This document shows, one piece after another, positions 10,773 to 22,327 of a stretch of DNA of 64,000 bases. How positions within the stretch are numbered: position 1 is the first letter of the stretch; each line of letters opens with the position of its first letter. The translations under genes were made by a program, and so were the position numbers. A model generated the notes under the pieces. It had not been told where the DNA came from. It was given only the letters and a program-made list of their open reading frames with translations, and did not search any database. The stretch is from Liriodendron chinense. Its lineage: Eukaryota > Streptophyta > Magnoliopsida > Magnoliales > Magnoliaceae. The stretch is from positions 434,001 to 498,000 of the forward strand of contig ML058385.1 in NCBI GenBank assembly GCA_003013855.2, read 5' to 3'.

Positions 10773-12215
10773 TGTAGTACCCTGTATATGTACGTCGGGT
10801 ATAGTAGATATAACATGGTTTATGTTTTGGCTTTCCTTGACCATGCTCAGTTGTACATAGTTACACATGTTTTATATTATGCAAGTTTCTAAAAATTGAT
10901 AAATATTTGTCATCTTTATTTTCAGAAATCCTTCTTGTGGAGCCCCACTTATGGGACCTCGCATGTGACAATCGGAGTTTTATGGAGGCTATTAGCACAA
11001 ATTTGGTGTACGTTAACCAAAGGTTACCGGTACCAGATTCATGGTCGTGACAAGCATACAACTACTTCACAGAGTCACGAAGACCACATGAAACGAAATA
11101 CCAAATATCACCTTGAAATTTTTGTGGCCCACAGAAGGTTTAATGGTCAATAATCACGGTTTCCTATGGTGTCGTCACTAGCCTGACAAATCATGGTCAT
11201 TAAGTCAGATTGTAATTCTCCACGAGTCCCCGTCTCTCCAAGAGGAGTACGGGATTCCACTGGTTTGTCATTCCCCTAACCATCTAAGAAGTTGTCAAGC
11301 CATCCAAGGGCGCTAGCTTAAAAAAATGCCAAAGTAGTATTTGGCACCCTAAAACGGGTCTGGGTCAATCATGATTTACGATGCCGGCCTACTTAGGTCC
11401 CTTAGAAACTAAAATTCCAAAAATGAAAAATTTTGAAAATCAAAATATTTGCAATAATGTGTCGATATCTCAAAACTTCAAACATCAGAAAACCTTTCAA
11501 AATTATGCAATAATGTGTCGAGTTCGTCTGTTGCGCCGCATGAGATCAAAGTCGATTCATATGATTTCAACATCAAGTTAGACTTCGAACTCATGAGTCT
11601 GAACGAAGTCCAGGATAGGGAAGATGATGACCCGGCTTCCAAGTTAGAGGATCCACTCAAAAAGTTTGAAGCCAAGGAAATGTTGTCGCAGATGACTTTG
11701 AGATTGTAAACCTAGGAACTCTTAAAATCCTTATGGAAGTGTTCATTGGGAAATCTCTCTCCAAAAAATAAGCAGAAAATGATAGACTTCCTGACTTCGA
11801 GATTGTCCAACTACACATTCTCCTACAAAGATATATGCCTGGGCTCAATGACGAGCTCATTGCACACTGCCTACCGACGAAGCCAGAAATAAAACCGATA
11901 AAGCAGAAGCTGAGAAAAATTAAACCAAAATGGGCCCTCAAAGTAAGAGAAGAAGTCATCAAACAATACAACGTGGGATTCTTGGTAGTCTCCAACTACC
12001 CTGAATGGCTCACCAACATTGTGCCAGTACCAAAAAAGGATGGCAAGGTGTTAAGCCTAGAATTATGCATATTTATCCCCAATTCCATGCTACTTTTACA
12101 AGAAACAATGTGTTTAATATACTAACTTAAGTAGGTTTTTGTGTTTGTAGGGATTTAAGAGAGAATGGAGCTCAAATGCAAACATTTGAATACAATTGGA
12201 AGTCAAGACAACCAG
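10758..12215 (+). repeat. Segmental duplication, locus 1 part B (direct copy at 42262-43744)
   Basis: This stretch is repeated in the same orientation at 42262-43744 with scattered differences. It contains the end of LTR X, a decayed Gypsy RT fragment and the first ~165 bp of an Athila-like LTR inserted in that RT. Both copies share the exact insertion junction GGCAAGG|TGTTAAGCC, so the duplication took place after the insertion. Confidence 0.85.
11515..12048 (+). pseudogene. Ty3/Gypsy reverse transcriptase, N-terminal fragment
   Basis: The readable part contains MPGLNDELIAHCLPTKPEIKP, KQKLRKIKPK, EEVIKQYNVGFLVVSNYPEW and NIVPVPKKDGKV. These follow the order of the standard Gypsy RT start (MPGLDPxIVxHxLP, KQKLRR, YPEWLANIVPVPKKDGKVR). 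It breaks off at the K-D-G-K-V motif because an Athila-like LTR begins at 12049. Upstream, frame breaks and stops interrupt the linker from protease to RT. No catalytic YxDD part remains. Confidence 0.85.
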
Positions 12216-13387
12216 GCCAAAGTAGAAAAGAAAGAAGAAAAAGGAAGAAAGATTCCAAAAGAAATCTCAAAGAAATAGTTCAAATTGGCCTGTCAATTGG
12301 TCTATCGACCAGCCAATGTAAGCCAGCAACCAGCCAACGAAGGCTGTCGACCAGCCGAATTAAAGGAGAAACATCAGATTTTGGCCTGAACTCGCTGGAC
12401 AGATTTTGGCATTATCGACCAGCCGATCGAACTTGAGAGATTTAAAATTCAGTTGCTAGCTAGGTTAACTACATCGTCGACCGGCCGACAGGCAATGTCG
12501 ATTTGCAATTTTTGCGCAAAACCAAGAGGTGGTGGCGGAATTTCTTATATAAAGAGGTGTTTCCCAGGCTTCTAAACATACCTAGGATGTGAGGGAGTGG
12601 AAAGAACCAGTCATGGAGGCGTTCTACTTCGAATTTCCCTATTTTCTTCTAGTTTCTAGTTGTTTTTCATGTTTTTAGAGATATTTAGTTCAAGGATGTT
12701 AGATATGAACTAAACCTCTTGGCTAGGGTTAAGAGGGGAAGCTTGTAGTTCGTTTTTAATGCTTTGATTTGACCTAGATTCGAATTTGAGCTTTAATGTT
12801 GAATTTTAATTGATTTAAGCTTGTATAAAGTTCTAGTTTTAGTTCTACTTTGACTCCGGACTCATTGGATGATTAGGAAAGCTAAGATTAGTTACTTACA
12901 TGTTATGCAAGCACTTGGTCTGTATAATTCATTGATTTACCGTAGACTACGAGCATGGTAGTGCTTTGAATTCCTTGCGATCTAGAACTTGGTTTTAAAA
13001 GAGGGAACTAATTCAACCTAAAGTTCTAATCTTGTTGGATTTCTGAATTATGATTTAACCGCTCTATTATCCGGCTGGATAGGATAAGACTTCGATTCCA
13101 ATTCAGTTATTTATTGAATCTAGGTGAATTAAGCATTGAGAATGGCTATATGTGGATCCTTGGCGCTCTAGTGTTTCTCATTTACTGTTAAACCTCTTAA
13201 ATTCCTATTTTCATCACTATTCCAAACAATTCTAAATTTCAGATTTATTCTAGACTTAGTTCTTAATCCAATTCTAGTTTTAGATTGTTTTGGAAAAACC
13301 CTGTTTACAAACAAGTCCATGAGGAACAATCTCAGTCTCACTGAGTTATAACTACATCACGGCCTTAATACTTGGGGCTAGCGAACA
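12049..13387 (+). repeat. 5' LTR of Athila-like element (about 1.34 kb)
   Basis: It starts TGTTAAGCC directly after CAAGG in the Gypsy RT fragment and ends GCGAACA just before AGTTTTTAGTGCCATTGCC. The U3 has repeated CGACCAGCC / CGACCGGCCG words (12297-12495) about 50-250 bp upstream of TTATATAAAG (12544-12553). The end region reads CTCACTGAGTTATAACTAC...ACTTGGGG, as is usual before the Athila primer site. The solo LTR at 58591-60172 is a relative. Confidence 0.8.
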
Positions 13388-13690
13388 AGTTTTTAGTGCC
13401 ATTGCCTAAGAACTTTTATTTGTTTACGGTGTTTTTCTGAGATAACTTACTGATTGGGACTGTTTTAAGGGAGGATTAGTCTTTGTTTTGATTCTTAAGA
13501 TAGGATTTCTAGTTTAAATCAGAAGTAATGGCTTGCTTTTGTTTGTCTTGTTTTAGTTTTGCACGATTCTAGCTCAGGTCTTCAATCGAGTACTATCCTT
13601 CTAAACCTCATTGCTCTAGTTATTTTAGAATTTTAGTTTCTCTTTTCTAGAAGTAGAAGTAGGTTAATTTTAGGTTGAGTTGAGTAGTTC
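13388..13690 (+). other. Athila-like primer binding site and leader
   Basis: Just after the LTR the sequence reads AGTTTTTAGTGCCATTGCC. The cognate position in the second copy (52294-52317) reads AGTTTTTGGCACCATTGCC. Both are damaged forms of the TGGCGCCGTTGCC primer site used by Athila-type elements. The rest of the leader up to the gag ATG at 13691 is noncoding and T-rich. Confidence 0.65.
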
Positions 13691-14519
13691 ATGCCCAAGT
13701 GGGCTCATGATCACACTCAATGTTTGCTAACTGAAGGACTAGTTGAAGGACTATCCACTCCTCACCCACATGCTAAAAAACGTTTAAGTTTCCTTGAAAG
13801 TTTTGAAGAGATGGCTGAGAATCAACCAAACTTGAGGGCTAATCAACAAAATCAACAAGCCCAAAATCAAACAAAAACTGGAGAAGTGGATAATGCTCCT
13901 TACCCTAGAACTTTACATGACTATTTACAACCCGCTGGAGCGAGCACCCCTTCCTACATGATCTTCCCTCACAATGTAAGGAATGTGGACTTTAAGCCAG
14001 GAGCGATCCAACTCCTCCTCAAATTCCATGGACTTTACTCCGAGAGTCCATATTTACACCTCAAAGAATTTGATGAGATTGTGGCTACACTACACTTTAA
14101 CAATGTATCGGATGATACTTTTAAGGCTCAAATTGTTTCCCTTTTCATTAAAAGAGAGCTAAATCATGGCTTCATGCATTGAGGCCACGATCCATAGGGT
14201 ACTTGGGCTGAGATGACCCAGGAGTTCCTTTGAAAGTTCTTCCCGATTCATAAAACCAATCTGCTGAGGCGGGCTATCATGAATTATACCCAAAAAGATG
14301 ATGAAACCTTCTTCCAATGTTGGTAGAGATGTAAAGATCTTCTCAATGCATGCCCACATCATAAATATGAAACTTGGCAGGTCATAAGCTTTTTCTATGA
14401 TGAACTGACTTCACCCATGCGCCAATTCTGAGGAATTCATGAACAAAGAGGCCGATGAAGTGTGTGATTACTTTGATATGTTGGCTGAGAACGCGTAATC
14501 ATGGGATACATCTAAGCCA
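13691..14519 (+). pseudogene. Athila-like gag, N-terminal half
   Basis: The start reads MPKWAHDHTQ. Diagnostic segments are RTLHDYLQPAGASTPSYMI, FPHNVRNVDFKPGAIQLL and FHGLYSESPYLHLKEFDEIV, the conserved core of Athila-type gag. After a stop at about 14180 the frame continues recognisably with IHKTNLLRRAIMNYTQKDDE and CPHHKYETWQVISFFYDEL, with more stops and frame changes. It is cut at 14519 by the Tat insertion and resumes at 24602. Confidence 0.88.
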
Positions 14520-15204
14520 ACTGTTAACGTCAGATTCTGGTCTCAGGTTCCCTCCTCCCAAATTCACGATCTTTCTGAAGATCAATCCCTCCTACTCACC
14601 TGAAAATCAAAGAGAGAAACTAAGGATGGCCGGCCCTTGGTTGTTAGCCCTCCGATGCCTAAGTTAGAGATAGGCTTGAAAGTAAGATGAAGTGTGAAAC
14701 ATGAATTTAGATGTTGTGTACCTTTCTCATCCATCGACCATCTATTTATTTAGGTCCAAATGGATTAGTCTGTCACGTAGGCTGTTGAGATCTTCCTGGC
14801 TTCAAGGGATAAGATGCTATCTTATCAAATTAGACACCCAAGTGATTACGTTATTTGATGGAGATCCCATTTAATCCGGGACTTATTGAGTAGAAACAAA
14901 CCCAAGCAGGCCTGTAATTTGAGCCAACTCATGAGCTATATGGGCTGCTGAGATTATGACCCGGGAGACATCCACACCAAACGACTGGCAAACAAGGCTG
15001 CTCGGATATGAATGGTGATTGTCTTATGAGCAGATCTCCTGAAATGACGAGATGCGCCCAACTCAGCTCGCTAGATGATATATTATGTTTATCTGCTCGC
15101 GGTTTGAAATACCCGAGAGGCGCTCGCACGTCGTATATGAGCCATGTGAAGCTGCTCGAAAGATACCGATCACGAATACCTTCGACCAACTTTATGTTAC
15201 AATA
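14520..15204 (-). repeat. 3' LTR of the Tat element
   Basis: It matches 23905-24596 with substitutions at several percent of positions and one short indel. The LTR boundary base pair opposite the polypurine tract has changed (TATTG instead of TGTTG in element orientation). Confidence 0.9.
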
Positions 15205-15457
15205 GATGCCCCCCAAGTCCTTTGGTTTGAGCAACTAAGCGAAGGATTTGAATGCGCATGTAACCGCCTGACGGTTTTTTCAAAAGGGAGAAGTTGTACA
15301 TGATTGAGCCTTACATTAATGAGTGCCAGCTTTTCGGCCAAAGGAAATAAAGCGGCGTTCGCCATGTGTCTTCAGAAGTTAATGCTCGTGCCCGTTCGAC
15401 TGTCGTGCCAAACGAAGAGTCACCACGTGTCATTCAAATCTTCGGAAGAATGATTGC

Positions 15458-15561
<104 letters not shown>

Positions 15562-15686
15562 GAACGCTTGCGGAGGTTTTCTTTACTTCAAAATTTCCTG
15601 GTGAATTCAAAACTCTCCTTCCTTGTTCTTCCTCTGGCGAGACCTCTTTCCTAAGGTATTTTCCTTCTTCCTTTCTATTTTCTTTC

Positions 15687-17857
15687 TTCTAATGGTGGGG
15701 ATTCCGATAATGAAGCTGTTCCTTTGGGGGATGAAACTCCGGATTCTTCCTCCTCAAATAACGCACGAGTACCAGCAGGGAGGTATTCTGCGTCTGGGTA
15801 TCCTTCTATAATGACGGAGGAACACTTGAAGGATTTACGAAGGAAATACCAAATTCCTGACTCCGTCATTCTCCGATTACCAAGGGAGGGGGAAACTCCG
15901 GATTTTCCACCGTCGGGCTATGTGGCCTTGTATAAATATTTTTTTGAACTTGGCATGCGTCTCCCCCTTCACTCTTTTATCCGAGACGTACTCCGTATCT
16001 ATAACATCGCTCCTGGACAACTCATAGTAAATGGCTGGAGAGTTGTACTGAGCGCCTTTGTCCTCTGGAAATAAGCCGGTAATAGGGACTTAACGGCCGA
16101 TGAATTCTTGAAGATGTTTCAACTCAAGAAGGCTCCTTCCAGTGAGGGTTGGTATTATCTGTGTTATTAACACCGGGAGAATTTCATTTTGGAGAACCCC
16201 ACTTCAAATTATCCCAGGTGGAGGAGACTGTGGTTTTATGTCTCTGGCAATTGGGAATCTGATGTGGGTTTCAACCCTAGAGGCCATAACGTCAGTCGCT
16301 TCTTTTGTGAAGGTAGGTAAATCTTCACTTCTGTACGAGTACTAGCATGGTCTTATTTTCTTTATTCATTCAGTTTTACTCGTGTTTACAGGTATTCCGG
16401 CTGAAAGGAAGCCTAGCTTAAGAGGAGGAATCAACAAAAAGATTGTTAAAGTCTTCAAGCTGTCAGAGGACGATAGAGATATCAAGTTCACCCTCTCCCT
16501 CCCGCGACTTGCTGCATCCGGGCTTATCTCCCAAGAAGAGGTCATGGCAGCAACAGGTGAAAAAAGAGATAGGGAAGCATTGCCCAATCTGAAGGGTACC
16601 GCCTCGAAGAGGCAGAAGAAGACGGCAGCTGGCCCCTCCAATGCACCTGAACGAACAGATGAGCCTGCTCACGGCTCGCAGCCACACAGCCCTCCCCCAA
16701 ATGAAGCTACACAAATACAATTCCTACTCCGGTTGTTCCTCCTGAACAATCGATTATTGATATTATTGATAATTCTCTAAGGGGTGATGAGGCAGGACCA
16801 AGTCATCCTTCAGATGAGGGGAGTTGTGGGCCCGCTGCTACTCCTGAGTTGGCTCCTGCTCGAGAGCTGTCTTTTGCTCGAGAGCCAAGCGCTGCTAAAG
16901 TAGGAATGGTCGTAGCTCAACCTTCCGCGGTTGGGACTTTCACCATTCCAGGTCACTTGCACCCTATTTGCAAGTTTCTTTTTTATAACGTTACTCCGTA
17001 ATCTTTTGGTGCTCTTCCTGAGCCCAATCCGGAGGATCTCTCTCTGGATGAAGGGATGAGGATGGTCCAAGTATACAAAATACTTCGTCGTTTCTCGTAC
17101 TTATTTAAAGAAACTTTTCTACCTTCAATGACACTCCCTTTAATTTTTTAACAGGGTTTGGACCTTATCATATGGACGAGACGCGACATCATAGCTGCTC
17201 ATCGTATTATAGATGAGGCCGAAGAAAATAAGAAGGCCATGGAGAGTGGGATCCAAGGGAGGGATCAAGTCATAAAGGCTCACGAAACTTTAATCGCCAA
17301 GATAAATGAGGAGAAGAAGATCCTCATTAGTAAGATCCAGGCTTTAACCAAAATGTATCAATCGCTGGATCTGAAGTTCGCTCGAGATCGAGAAAGAGAA
17401 AGAGGTCTTTCAGCAAGATAAGATCTCTTTGGAACAACAACTCGCAAAGAGCAAGTCGCGACTCAAAGAAGCCAGCGAAAGCTTGGAGAAGGAGAAGGCT
17501 GCTCTTGCGGAGCTAAAAGTCAACTCCATTCATTGGGAATAAGAGAGGGTGGCTTATGTCAAGATGGTGTCCGAAGAAGGCCCCCACGCTGTTCTGGAGT
17601 TCCAGACTTCACAGCTTTATGATGATGAACGATACAAATCATACGACGTTGGTCGCGACTTCGCGATAAAAGTGATGCAGCGAATTTCTCCAGCATTCAA
17701 CTTGGAGGAATTTGAGAAGGTTGCGGCCATCATCGTTGCTGAAGAAAGAGTAGCCGCTGCTAATGAAGTCACGGAAGCTACCGAAGCCGTGGGGGTTCCT
17801 GAAACTAACCCAGAGGTCGAGAGTCGTGCACCTCCTCTAAGCGATGCTCAAGAATAA
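15687..17857 (+). pseudogene. Antisense ORF of the Tat element (Transposase_28-like protein with coiled coil), at least two introns
   Basis: It lies between integrase and the 3' LTR, on the strand opposite to the polyprotein. The first exon holds EEHLKDLRRKYQIPDSVILR, GYVALYKYFFELGMRLPLHS and VLRIYNIAPGQLIVNGWRV, then GWYYLCY, NYPRWRRLWFYVSGNWE. This is the plant 'putative gypsy type transposon' domain (Pfam Transposase_28). Two good introns keep the frame: GAAG|GTAGGT (16315) to TTACAG|GTATTC (16391), and CCAA|GTATAC (about 17070) to AACAG|GGTTTGG (about 17155). The C-terminal half is charged and heptad-like (KINEEKKILISKIQAL) and ends APPLSDAQE. Stops near 16072 and 16166 and a frame change near 16720 break it. 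The exact start is not fixed. The role of these proteins is unknown. Confidence 0.75.
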
Positions 17858-18284
17858 GCAGTTGAAGACCCATCTTGATCTCTTCTTTATCTTTTCATAT
17901 AAAACAATTTAGTGTTTTTGTAATTGGATCGTCATATGAATCTAAATGAAATAGAATCATTTTGACTTCTCTTTTAGCTGTTTTAATTCATGGAAATGAA
18001 TTATGCTTGAAAATGTGATTATTCAACCCATGAAAATGAGTTGGGCTCTATTAGGGAGGTCTTGGTGACCACATCCGCATAGACATAGACTGATCTATCA
18101 ATTGAGTCTTTAGCTCTACAGTAAGCAGAAGACTTGGTCAAGAGAACGTTTGTATTCTCTTCAGGGTTATTCAAGTCCACAGTGGAGTAGCGACCAAGTT
18201 ACAGGTTTTATAGCTAATCAGCCAAAATAATAAAAAAAATTGTCTTTATTTAAATATGATTCACGTGTTCACTTCATGAATGCT

Positions 18285-19530
18285 TTATGGAAAATATTGG
18301 AGTAAGTGTTCCACGTGCCTAGGGCAACATATGGGTCTTCCTCGCATGTCTTCCAGATAATAGGTACCTGGTCGAACGATTTTGATAACTCGATACGGGC
18401 CTTCCCAATTAGGATCTAGCGACCAAATGGTTGTTCCGATATTTTGTTTGAGCACCGAGTCACCAAGCTGAAATGTTCTGGGTTTGATCTTTGAATTGTG
18501 GTAACACGTCATACGCTGTTAGTAGGCCGTTGCTCGGAGTCGAGATGTGTCCCTTCTTTATTCTAAGAGATCAAGATGAAGTTTTAAGCCTTCTTCATTA
18601 TTCATTGTTTCATAATGTTCTTCTCGATGAGTGGGTACTTCGAGTTCCACTAGGACAACCGCTTCAGTACCAAATGCTAGAGAGAAAGGTGTTTCTCCCA
18701 TCGATGTGCGGGTTGTTGTTCTGTAAGCCCATAAAATTTCCGGCAGAAGTTCTGGCCACATACCTTTCCGTTCATCAAGCTTGATCTTCAGATGGTGCTT
18801 GATAATCTCATCAACCGCCTCTACTTGTCCGTTAGCTTGAGGATGATATGGGGAAGTTCAAATATTACGTATCTTCCATTTCTCGCAAAATTCGAAGAAC
18901 GCGGCATTTTCAAACTATCTTCCGTTGTCAGAAATTATGGTGTGGTTGTCCATAACGACATATGATATTCCTCTATATAAATTTAGTAGTCTGCTTTTCG
19001 GTGATGGTGGCTAGAGGTTCTTCTTCGACCCATTTGGTGAAATAATCGACTGCCACAATCGCAAACCTGTTTTGTCCTTTTCCCATGGGTAATGGCCCGA
19101 TTATATAGACTCCCCATTGAGCGAAAGGCCAGGGGCCGTCCATTGTTGTCATTTGTTCCGATGGTAAATGAGGAATTGGAGAATATCGTTGACATCTGTC
19201 ACATTTTTTTTGAAAAATCGATGGCGTCTGCCTTCATAGTAGGCCAATAATACCCTTGTCTCATTGCTTTGTACGCCAGAGACCGTCCTTTGGGATGATT
19301 ACTGCATGCCCCCTAATGTATTTCATCTAGAACACGTTATGCTTCTTCTGGATCGACACCTTAAATATGGTAAAGTAAAACTTCTTCGTAATAATTTACC
19401 ATCTTGTAAGATGTACCTGGCAGCATGATAGTGAATTTGTCGAGCTGATTTTTTGTCATCTGGGAGCTTTCCGCTTTGGAGGTAAAGGATAATGGGATCC
19501 ATCCAACATGGAGATAGTTGCACTGTAGAG
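18285..19530 (-). pseudogene. Tat integrase
   Basis: On the minus strand it starts with a zinc-finger remnant, then CQRYSPIPHLPSEQMTTM, GPLPMGKGQNRFAIVAVDYF and TKWVEEEPLATITEKQT, the integrase core start. Later parts are PEILWAYRTTTRTSMGETPF and SLAFGTEAVVLVELEVPT. The C-terminal part LGDSVLKQNIG, DPNWEGPYRVIKIVRPGTYY ends at 18285. Several frameshifts and stops interrupt the core (notably 18850-18990), so it cannot make active enzyme. It would insert the element cDNA. Confidence 0.88.
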
Positions 19531-19547
19531 AATTGTTCTAGAGTAAC

Positions 19548-20581
19548 TTAATCGATGCTCGGGGCAGAGAGGTGCTCGATAAGGACAGCTCGTGTTAGAT
19601 CGAACTCTGGTGCTGAAGCTAATTTCGCCAAAGCATCTGCGAGCTTATTTTCTTTTCGAGGAATATGAATTATTTCATATTTGTTGAATTTTGCAAGTAA
19701 GATTAATACTTGGGATTTGTATAAAGCCATCCTTTCTTCCTTTGCCTCAAATTCATTGAGCACTTGATTTACAACGAGCTTTGAGTCGTTATGGATGAGC
19801 AGGTTCCTTACTGCAAGCATATTTGCTAATTGGAGACCTACTATTAAGGCTTCGTATTTCGCTTCATTATTTGAAACACGAATGAAGCGCAAAGCATATT
19901 TGAATTGTGACCCATCAGGAGCGGTTAGAATCAATCCATCCCCACTGCCAGAAGAGCAAGACGATCCATCTACGTAGAGCGACCAAGATACTTGCTCGTT
20001 TTCTGATGAATCATCTTCATGAGTAGGAGGGATAGCTATATCAACATGAATAGGGGTCGAATACGTAAATTCGACAATGAAGTCTGCTATGGCTTGGGCC
20101 TTTATGACAGTTCGTGAGCAGAAGGTAATATCGTGTTCACCAAGTTCGATATCCATTTAGTTAATCGCCCAAATACTTCAAGTTTTTTAAGGACTTGCCT
20201 CAATGGATGATTTGTATGTACTATTATAAAATGGACCTGAAAATAAGGCCGTAGCTTTCGTGCTGCGACTACCAATGCCAATGCAAGTTTCTCCATATCT
20301 GAGTATCTAGTTTCAGCATCCACCATTGCGCGACTGACATAATAAACGGGTTTCTACACCCCAGAATCTTTTCTTATTAATGCGGCACTAACGGCCGTGG
20401 AAGATACAAATAAGTAAAGAAAGAGCTGCTCATGTGGAACAAGTTTTGATAGAATGGGAGGTGCACTCATATACTGCTTCAGTTGCTGAAACGTCTCTTC
20501 ACATTGTTGGGTCCATGCCCAGTCGGATTTTGCAATTGCATGAAGTAGCATGAAGAAAGGGGAGACATTTATCGAAGGCAC
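19548..20581 (-). pseudogene. Tat RNase H and archaeal-type RNase H
   Basis: The first part (20581-20102) holds CEETFQQLKQYMSAPPILSK and DAETRYSDMEKLALALVVAA, the RNase H normally fused to Gypsy RT. The second part holds SWSLYVDGSSCSSGSGDGLI, VSNNEAKYEALIVGLQLAN and IPRKENKLADALAKLASA, an additional archaeal-type RNase H with the D-E-D pattern. The double arrangement is a hallmark of the Tat lineage. Stops between the parts break the frame. Confidence 0.88.
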
Positions 20582-21408
20582 GCGAAATAAACCAGTTTAA
20601 AGATGCAATTCGCCCGGCCAATCGTTGGACCTCTTTGACGGTGGTGGGAGATTTCATTTCTATCAATGCTTTAATCTTTTCGGGGTTTTGCCTCAATCCC
20701 CCGTTGACCAACCATAAACCCAAGAAATTTTCCAACGGAAACCCCAAAAGCGCACTTCTCTGCGTTCAACTTCATCTAATACATCCTCATCAGATCGAAG
20801 GCTTCTCGGAGATCCGCAAAATGATCATCGGCCATAACACTTTTTACGAGCATGTCATCGACGTATACTTCCATATTCCTGCCAATTTGTGCAACAAACA
20901 TTTTGTCGACTAGGAGTTGATAAGTGGCCCCAGTGTTCTTAAGACCGAACGGCATCACTTTGTAACAATATAGACCTCAATCAGTGATAAAGGCGGTATT
21001 CCCACGATCAGGTGGATGCATCATGATCTGGTTGTAGCCAGAATAGGCATCCATGAAGCTAAGTAGAGCGTGTCCTGCTGTTGAATCAACTAATTGGTCA
21101 ATACGGGGGGTTGGGAAGCTATACTTCGGGCACGCCTTGTTTAAATCGGAATAATCTACGCACATGCTCCACTTGTCGTTCGTCTTGCGGACGAGAACAA
21201 CATTCGCGACCCATTCTGGATAATCGACCTCTTCGATAAAATCGACGGCCAGTAGTTTGTCGACTTCTGTTTTTATAATCATTTGTCTTTCGGCTGTGAA
21301 TGCTCGTTGACGTTGATGAACGGGTTTAAACTTTGGATCAACATTCAGACGATGAACAGCAACTTCGGGGTCGATACCTAGCAGATCTTCATGAGACCAG
21401 GCGAACAT
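20499..21408 (-). pseudogene. Tat reverse transcriptase
   Basis: It reads MFAWSHEDLLGIDPEVAVHR, DYPEWVANVVLVRKTNDKW, MCVDYSDLNKACPKYSFPTP, then after a stop MPFGLKNTGATYQLLVDKMF and the catalytic box VYVDDMLVKS. The connection domain NPEKIKALIEMKSPTTVKEV follows. A stop at about 20977 and another near 20776 interrupt an otherwise well-kept Gypsy RT. Confidence 0.93.
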
Positions 21409-21497
21409 GTCTTGATACTGCTAGTCAAGCAGGCTCGGAAGATACAGTCTAAAAATGATCCAACATGGACCTTCTTGGAAGGATCATCCTTAGATAG

Positions 21498-22020
21498 CTA
21501 AACTTCGACTGTTTCTTCTTCGGGAGCTCCTGTTGGATTTATATCATCCCTTGGGTCCAGCGTTGTTGCAATTGGAGAGTCTGCTGAATCTCCTGAAATT
21601 GTCATAATAGAAGCTGCTTGGACATTCTTCCGATCTTGTACTGCGATTTCATAACACACTCGAGCTTCTTTCTGGTTCCCTCGAACTACCCCAACTCCGT
21701 TTTGAGTGGGGAACGTAATGCATAAGTAGAGGGGATGTAGAGCTACTCCTATCTTGGTGAGTAATGGTCGGCCTAAGATAGCATTGTACACAGATTTTCG
21801 ATCAACCATGAGAAAGTTGATAAAAATAGTGACTTTGGTTGGAGCTTCACCGAAAGTGATGGAGAGGTCAATACTTCCCTCTGGTGCTACCACCTCATCC
21901 CCGAAGCCAACAACGGGAGTAGAGATTGGTTTGAGAGCAGATTTCTAGCGATAGCCATTTTATTGAAAGCTTCAAGATAAAGGACGTCTGCAGAGCTACC
22001 TGTATCCAACATAATACGAT
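21498..22020 (-). pseudogene. Tat aspartic protease
   Basis: The active site LDTGSSADVLYLEAFNKM lies at about 22010-21955. It is followed, after a frame change, by VAPEGSIDLSITFGEAP and NAILGRPLLTKIGVALHPL, the flap-to-C-terminal part of Tat-type proteases. It would cut the polyprotein. Confidence 0.85.
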
Positions 22021-22327
22021 GAGTTAAATAATTTGATACCTTTAATGCTACCACGATGGAGTCCTCATGAGGGAGAAATGGATTCCTTCAGCGTCTTCAT
22101 AAGAGAAAGAGACTGGTTGGTGGTTTGGACTCGACGAGCTGGATGATTTTTCCACCAAATAAATATGTTAACGCTTCTGACACGCCTTTCGAGCATAAGC
22201 TTTCCTCGAGGCTTGGGAATCTCCTCCACAAGCTGGACCATCTGCAATGGACCGAATTTCACCCGCAAGTTCGGCATCTTCCTATGAAGGATGATGTTGC
22301 GGCGATTCTTTCCTCCACGCCTGCTTT

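Larger units (their letters stand above)
5786..11052 (+). mobile_element. Solo LTR 'X' (about 2.6 kb net), interrupted by a nested Copia element
   Basis: It starts TGTGAGACCCGAGACCC and ends GGTCGTGACA, which form imperfect inverted ends. The flanking target duplication AGCAT is exact (5781-5785 and 11053-11057). The Copia element at 6832-9501 sits inside, so the LTR is about 2.6 kb net. The second half (9502-11052) holds text such as 'CACTCACTGGGCTTAGTAGCTCA' (10601-10623), a kind of sequence I associate with long LTRs of Tekay/Del-type Gypsy elements. The lineage is inference. A rearranged second copy exists at locus 2, with its start at 40478 (reversed) and its end at 42571. Confidence 0.75.

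Noticed and set aside
10613..10892. Open readings in both strands around the (TG)n tract
   Set aside because: They owe their length to the repeat (HTHTHT/CVCVCV) and lie within LTR X.
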